Assembly: GCA_023525975.1 (NCBI GenBank)
Contig: CM042034.1
Location: forward strand, 193,501 to 257,500
DNA from: Smallanthus sonchifolius
Lineage: Eukaryota; Streptophyta; Magnoliopsida; Asterales; Asteraceae
Reading direction: 5' to 3'
DNA length: 64,000 nt
Below the pieces are notes generated by a model, which ran no database searches, was not told the origin of the DNA, and saw only the letters and a program-made list of their open reading frames with translations. Below, one piece after another: positions 62,484 to 64,000 of this stretch (positions within the stretch are counted from its first letter, which is position 1; every line of letters starts with the position of its first letter). A program made the translations under genes and the position numbers.

Positions 62484-64000
62484 TTATGCAGCTTCCACAG
62501 TAATTGGTACTACCAAATGCTTCAAATCTAAACTCCCCTCCTCATTTCCCTCCAACTCATGGGCAATAGAATTATATCCAAACAACTTCATTACTTTACC
62601 AAGTGATCTCAACACCAGATAAATTTCTTTCTTTTTAGCTTGTCGTCTATCTTTCACCATAAAAACATGAACTTTACCCTCGACTTCAATCCAACTACAG
62701 CCTGGCTGTTTAATGACGCCTCTTTGCTTCATAAGCTTTCAAACCCGTTTAACCTCTCCCCAGTTTCCCATCTCAGCATACATATTTGAAAGCAAAACAT
62801 ACGGACCAGAGTTATTAACATCTATCTCTATTAACTTTTCTGCCACATATTTCCCTAACTCTATATTACCATGAACTTTACAACCACCAAGCAAAGACGC
62901 CCATACGACAACATGGGGTTGCATTGGCATATTATCAATTAACTCTTTGGCTTCATCAAGACAACCAGCTCGACCAAGTATATCAACTATACACGCATAA
63001 TGGTCACTCGTTGGTTGTATTCCAAATTCTTTACTCATTGAGTTGAAATAATGACGACCCTCATCAACTAAACCAGCATGATTACAAGCAGAAAGTAATC
63101 CAATCATTGTAACATGATCTGGTTTCTCACCTGCTGCCAACATTTCTTTAAACAATTCAATCGTTTCTACCCCGTAACCGTTTTGAGCAAACCCTACTAT
63201 GATTGCATTCCATGATACCCAATCTTTACAAGCCATATTTTTTAAAACTTGTTTCCCCTCTTCTATGGATCCACATTTAACATACATATCTATAAGAGAA
63301 TTTCCTACAAATATATCACTTTCGGGTCCAGACTCAAATCTAAACCCGTGTTTTAAGACATGGGCGTGAGCTTGCTGGCCTAATCTCAAATCAGCAAGGT
63401 TTGCACAGGCGTTAAGAAGATTCCCAAAGGTATAATGTGTTGGAAAGACGTTTTCTTGTTTTAGTTTGCGAAAGAGTCCTAATGCAGTTTCATTGTCTCC
63501 ACTTTGTGTGTAGCCAGCAATCAATGCATTCCATGATACTATATTTCTATCTGGCATACTGACAAAAATTGAACGTGCAGTTTTGATGTTTGATGACTTA
63601 GCATAACCGCTAATAATGGAGGTTTCTGTTATGATGTTTTTGATTGGCATTGTATCGAAAATCCATCTTGCTTCTATGATTTTACCGCATTTTGCATACA
63701 TATCAACCAACGCGTTGCATATGACAATATCATCCCTTAGCTTGTTAAATTTTATAACTCGATTGTGAATTTCCCGTCCCAAATTCAGTTCTGACAAGCT
63801 TGCACATGCACTGATCACACTTGCTAGAGTGACCTCATCTGGTTCAATTCCAGTGTTCATCATTTTCTTGAAAATATCAAGAGCTTCATCAGCTGGACCA
63901 TTTTGTTCATAACATGAAATCAAACTATTCCAAGAAACCGTGTTTCGTTGACTCATCCCGTTGAAAACCTTTTGAGCACAACCCACATTTCCACATTTTG
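62484..64000 (-). CDS. PPR protein of the PLS/E class (SLO2-like), partial, with internal TGA
   Basis: An intronless frame enters from beyond 64000 and runs to 62742, then TGA at 62739-62741, then the same frame continues to 62484. It holds a series of 35-residue PPR repeats (marks: VSWNSLISCYEQNG, VSWNALIAGYTQSG, VSWNAIIVGFAQNG). An E motif follows (VVWASLLGGCKVHGNIELG), and after the TGA an E+ motif (KQPGCSWIEVEGKVHVFMVKD). The repeat order and text strongly resemble Arabidopsis SLO2 (At2g13600), a mitochondrial C-to-U RNA-editing factor affecting complex I transcripts. The N-terminal targeting peptide and first repeats lie outside the window. The TGA, probably once CGA, would remove E+ and about 85 residues. 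It could be a true nonsense allele, a read error or a pseudogene; the rest of the frame is clean. Confidence 0.88.

Overview
The window looks like nuclear DNA of a flowering plant. It is AT-rich, with many short exons split by AT-rich introns, plant-specific protein families (PPR, wall-associated kinase, plant-type SAC phosphatase) and many plant transposon types. A eudicot is likely. I suspect Asteraceae from the style of the intronic repeats, but that is an inference I cannot test here.

Layout. 1-4186 is gene-free (SINE-like element, Helitron-like element). 4187-13363 (minus) is a 24-exon tomosyn/Lgl-type WD40 protein with a C-terminal R-SNARE motif, closest in my memory to Arabidopsis DAW1 (At4g35560). 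16049-23086 (minus) is a 20-exon SAC8-like phosphoinositide phosphatase with one apparent U12-type AT-AA intron. 24514-26326 (plus) is a 4-exon gene for a conserved 70-residue protein of unknown function. 27115-34115 (minus) is a 19-exon AMP deaminase (FAC1/AMPD). I joined all exons of these four genes by hand; every splice phase closes and each reading frame is open from start to stop.

34116-54922 is transposon-dominated. A TIR element of about 1.3 kb is followed by a LINE remnant and two Helitron-like copies. Then comes a three-level nest: a Helitron-like element (39453-51990) split by a long-TIR Mutator-like element (39530-51767), itself split by a young Ty3 LTR retrotransposon (39640-50697, TSD TATTA). 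Another Helitron-like copy follows at 52770-53276.

54923-59712 (minus) is a wall-associated-kinase-like gene. Its TM and kinase part is intact, but its ectodomain exon is broken by frameshifts and by a 1.1-kb LTR element flanked by an unusual 60-bp duplication. 62484-64000 (minus) is the 3' part of an intronless PPR gene resembling SLO2, with an in-frame TGA between its E and E+ motifs; it continues beyond the window.

The host genes have unrelated roles (vesicle fusion, phosphoinositide turnover, purine salvage, wall sensing, organelle RNA editing) and do not form a pathway. The most interesting signals are the AT-AA minor-class intron, four GC-AG introns, the nested insertions, the long target duplication in the kinase gene, and the split PPR frame.
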